NCBI GenBank assembly: GCA_900552925.1
Contig: USBH01000087.1
Span: forward strand, 1-7,127
Reading direction: 5' to 3'
Origin: an uncultured Oscillospiraceae bacterium
Lineage (GTDB): Bacteria > Bacillota > Clostridia > Oscillospirales > Acutalibacteraceae
Length of the DNA stretch: 7,127 bases
Shown piece by piece: positions 5,344-7,127 of this stretch. The position numbers and the translations under genes were made by a program. Each line of letters starts with the position of its first letter. The first letter of the stretch is position 1. Under the pieces are notes generated by a model that was given only the letters and a program-made list of their open reading frames with translations, had not been told where the DNA came from and searched no databases.

Positions 5344-6925
5344 CCGTGTGCGGAAGAGCCTGCTTTTTTCCTGTACGATATATTTTGCGTGCTACACGCT
5401 GATCATTGTTCTGGTGTATTTTGCGTTTGCACACCTTGCGAATCAGAAAATGAGCGAATCGGTTTTCACCATGGAGGACCTGCTCTCCTATGAAGATGAG
5501 CTGATACAGGAAAACTATGCCGCGATTCCCGCCAAAAACTCAAAAACCTCTGCGATTATTATTTTCGATGAAAACGGATGGATCCAGTATGCAAGCAACC
5601 AGACCATCAGTGAGAAGGTCTTTTTTCAGGATTTGGACATGGTGGACGATTACAATTCCAGCAATTTTTTTGAAGTGCTCCAAAATGCGGCTGAGGATGA
5701 CACCGTTACATATACGGTATACCTGAACGGCTACGAGGACGGCAGCATAACGCCCAGCGTTCTGGATTACTGTGTTCTCGATGAAGACTACAGAATTATA
5801 GAAGGCGGGCTGTTTTCCCACCGCGACTTTCTGACACAGCGGGAATTCGAGCTGCTGAGCGGCATATCGAGGCTCAACGGAACGCTTATAAAATACGCGT
5901 ACAAGAATGCGGATGGGGAAGAGCGGATACTCGCTTTCCTCTCGACCAATATGAGCGACAGGCAGTATGCGGAGATCGTGGAATCGGTAAATATGATTTG
6001 GCTGGCCGGCATCCTCTGCATCTTTCTGCTCATCATTCTGTTTGCCGTGCTGTTTTTCAGAAGCATTAAAACCAGAATTTCACCGCTGAACCGGATGATC
6101 GTCTCCTACCGAAAAGGCAGGGAGGCGGAAATTGACCCTGCCGCGGTGCCGTCCGAATTCCGCGAGACGGTCTGCAGTTTCAAAAACCTGGTTGAAGAGC
6201 TGGAGTGTACCCGGAAAGAAAAGGATGCGCTGTACAGGGAAAAGCAGAAGCTGATTGTAGATGTCTCCCACGATTTGAAAACGCCGCTGACCGTGATTCA
6301 GGGATACGCCAAGGCGCTTTCAGAGCGCCGGGTGCCGTCGGAGAAGCAGGATGCTTATATGGAATCCATTTACAATAAGGCGAAGCTGGCGTCGGATATG
6401 GTCAACGATTTGTTCCTGTTCACGCAGATGGAGCATCCGCGTTATCCGCTGCATTTGGAGAAGACAGATTTTAACGAGTTCGTGAAAAGCTTTTTCGCGG
6501 AAAAGTATATGGAGATCGACGAAGGGGGATTCCACCTCTCCTCCAACATGGAGGACCTTCCCATCGTGCTGATGATGGACAGAAGGCTGATGCGCCGTCT
6601 CCTTGAAAATCTGCTGAACAACGCGATGAAGTACAACCAAAAGGGAACGACGATTTACATCGCGATGGAGAAAAAGGACGCGAGTGCCGTACTGACGATC
6701 GCAGATGATGGCGCCGGTATCCCGGAGGAGATCGCCCAGAGTCTGTTTCAGCCGTTTGTCACCGGAAACCGCGCGCGGACGACTGGGAAGGGAACAGGGC
6801 TTGGCCTGTCTATTGCACAGAGGATCGTGCAGATGCACGGCGGCAGCATGACGTTTGTCCACCCGCCGCAAAAGCCGTACCACACGGAATTTCGCATAAG
6901 CATCCCCGTCCGGGAAAAAGAATAA
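5330..6925 (+). CDS. Membrane sensor histidine kinase
   Basis: This 531-residue kinase is the partner of the regulator just upstream. TM1 is about residues 10-36 and TM2 about 222-245. They bracket an extracytoplasmic domain of some 185 residues with a PAS/Cache-like look (TSAIIIFDENGWIQYASN, 72-90) that I cannot assign. The cytoplasmic part has a HAMP-like linker and short coiled coil (245-305), the H box DVSHDLKTPLT with phospho-accepting His314, the N box ENLLNNAMKY (Asn431), the G1 box DDGAGIP (459-465), an F-box-like LFQPF (472-476) and the G2 box GKGTGLGLSI (486-495). All catalytic motifs are intact. The TTG at 5330 overlaps the regulator gene by 14 nt and has TGGGG 7 nt upstream; GTG 5348, 4 nt after the regulator stop, is an alternative that removes six residues. 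This translationally linked arrangement is usual for cognate pairs. The stimulus is unknown. Confidence 0.95.
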   Translation: MKSIDRVRKSLLFSCTIYFACYTLIIVLVYFAFAHLANQKMSESVFTMEDLLSYEDELIQENYAAIPAKNSKTSAIIIFDENGWIQYASNQTISEKVFFQDLDMVDDYNSSNFFEVLQNAAEDDTVTYTVYLNGYEDGSITPSVLDYCVLDEDYRIIEGGLFSHRDFLTQREFELLSGISRLNGTLIKYAYKNADGEERILAFLSTNMSDRQYAEIVESVNMIWLAGILCIFLLIILFAVLFFRSIKTRISPLNRMIVSYRKGREAEIDPAAVPSEFRETVCSFKNLVEELECTRKEKDALYREKQKLIVDVSHDLKTPLTVIQGYAKALSERRVPSEKQDAYMESIYNKAKLASDMVNDLFLFTQMEHPRYPLHLEKTDFNEFVKSFFAEKYMEIDEGGFHLSSNMEDLPIVLMMDRRLMRRLLENLLNNAMKYNQKGTTIYIAMEKKDASAVLTIADDGAGIPEEIAQSLFQPFVTGNRARTTGKGTGLGLSIAQRIVQMHGGSMTFVHPPQKPYHTEFRISIPVREKE

Positions 6926-6931
6926 CGCAGG

Positions 6932-6967
6932 AAAATCCGCAGCTTTCGGGCTGCGGATTTTTCTTTA
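6932..6967 (+). terminator. Intrinsic terminator of the two-component operon
   Basis: AAAATCCGCAGC (6932-6943) pairs perfectly with GCTGCGGATTTT (6950-6961) around the loop TTTCGG, and the T-rich tail runs to 6966. It begins 7 nt after the kinase stop codon and separates the operon from the gene at 7077. Confidence 0.93.
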
Positions 6968-6975
6968 GAAACATT

Positions 6976-7003
6976 AAGGTTGCGTGAAGCTTAAATAAAG
7001 TTT
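6976..7003 (+). promoter_or_regulatory. Three AAGNTT direct repeats at 11-nt spacing, candidate response-regulator operator
   Basis: AAGGTT (6976-6981), AAGCTT (6987-6992) and AAGTTT (6998-7003) start exactly 11 nt apart, one helical turn, so they lie on one face of the DNA. OmpR/PhoB-family dimers and higher assemblies bind tandem direct repeats of this pitch. The array covers the position where a -35 box should be, and ends 7 nt before the -10 TATACT. That the neighbouring regulator binds here is inferred from position and geometry. Confidence 0.6.
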
Positions 7004-7010
7004 CGTACCG

Positions 7011-7016
7011 TATACT
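7011..7016 (+). promoter_or_regulatory. -10 box of the gene at 7077, without a -35
   Basis: TATACT matches the -10 consensus at five of six bases. The expected -35 position (about 6988-6993) holds part of the AAGNTT array and nothing like TTGACA. Transcription would start near 7022. This is the pattern of an activator-dependent promoter. Confidence 0.6.
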
Positions 7017-7029
7017 CGTAGCATATCCT

Positions 7030-7045
7030 TTCCGATGCATCGGAA
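7030..7045. repeat. 16-bp perfect palindrome at the start of the transcript
   Basis: TTCCGATGCATCGGAA reads the same on both strands and lies just after the predicted transcription start, in the roughly 55-nt leader before TTG 7077. In RNA it folds to a six-pair stem with a UGCA loop, extended by U-G and C-G pairs. It could be an operator for a dimeric repressor or a 5' stabilising hairpin. A further TTCCG at 7055-7059 could pair with its right arm instead. Confidence 0.6.
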
Positions 7046-7076
7046 GGAAAATAATTCCGCGTTTGAGGTGATAAGG

Positions 7077-7127
7077 TTGAAACACAGTAATTTAAGCACG
7101 ATTCCGAAAAAAGGGCGTACAAAACCA
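7077..7127 (+). CDS. Start of an unidentified gene, cut by the right window edge
   Basis: TTG at 7077 follows an excellent ribosome binding site, GAGGTGA (7065-7071), with a 5-nt spacer. It opens a frame of 17 codons that is still open at the window edge: MKHSNLSTIPKKGRTKP. The visible part is basic and polar and shows no signal peptide or membrane segment yet; one could follow. It has its own promoter region with the AAGNTT array and the palindrome, directly downstream of a sensor-regulator pair, so it is a likely target of that pair. Such targets are often membrane transporters or cell-envelope proteins, but the product cannot be identified from 17 residues. Confidence 0.65.
   Translation, partial: MKHSNLSTIPKKGRTKP

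Noticed and set aside
1..7127. CRISPR arrays, insertion sequences, toxin-antitoxin or phage genes
   Set aside because: No regularly spaced repeats, transposase or integrase motifs, terminal inverted repeats or recognisable toxin-antitoxin pair were seen on either strand.

Overview
The window looks like chromosomal DNA of a fairly GC-rich Firmicute, most likely a gut-type Clostridia member (Oscillospirales-like). This is inferred from strong AGGAG/GGTGA-type ribosome binding sites, frequent GTG/TTG starts, sigma-A promoters with 17-nt spacers, a tRNA with encoded CCA, and Clostridia-like protein families. All supported genes lie on the + strand.

Layout. (1) 2-1780: the C-terminal ~590 residues of a GH3 beta-glycosidase cut by the left window edge, closed by a strong intrinsic terminator. 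(2) 1849-2048: a self-contained tRNA-Tyr(GTA) unit with a near-consensus promoter, a type II tRNA and its own terminator. (3) About 2050-3490: a visibly AT-rich block, unlike its GC-rich flanks, with a stand-alone ParB/sulfiredoxin-like hypothetical protein and a GNAT acetyltransferase separated by an intrinsic terminator. It starts just behind the tRNA and is probably acquired DNA, although no integrase or convincing att repeat is visible. (4) 3518-4474: GC-rich sequence resumes with an APH/choline-kinase-fold phosphotransferase. (5) 4531-6967: a two-component operon with a perfect-consensus sigma-A promoter, a hairpin in the 5' leader, an OmpR/PhoB-type response regulator, an overlapping or abutting membrane histidine kinase, and a strong terminator. 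(6) 6968-7127: a regulatory region followed by the first 17 codons of another gene, cut by the right edge.

How the parts may work together. The most informative non-coding signal is just downstream of the kinase terminator. Three copies of AAGNTT start exactly 11 nt apart (6976, 6987, 6998), immediately upstream of a TATACT -10 that lacks a recognisable -35. This is the geometry expected for activation by an OmpR/PhoB-family regulator, so the neighbouring response regulator is the obvious candidate to control the gene starting at 7077. The operon encoding the regulator and kinase has a consensus promoter without such repeats. A model in which the sensor system is made constitutively and switches on the downstream gene is an inference from this arrangement. 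I see no CRISPR array, transposase, integrase or rRNA. I could not identify a clearly new multi-gene system; the candidate regulon boundary and the AT-rich block are the parts most worth following up.
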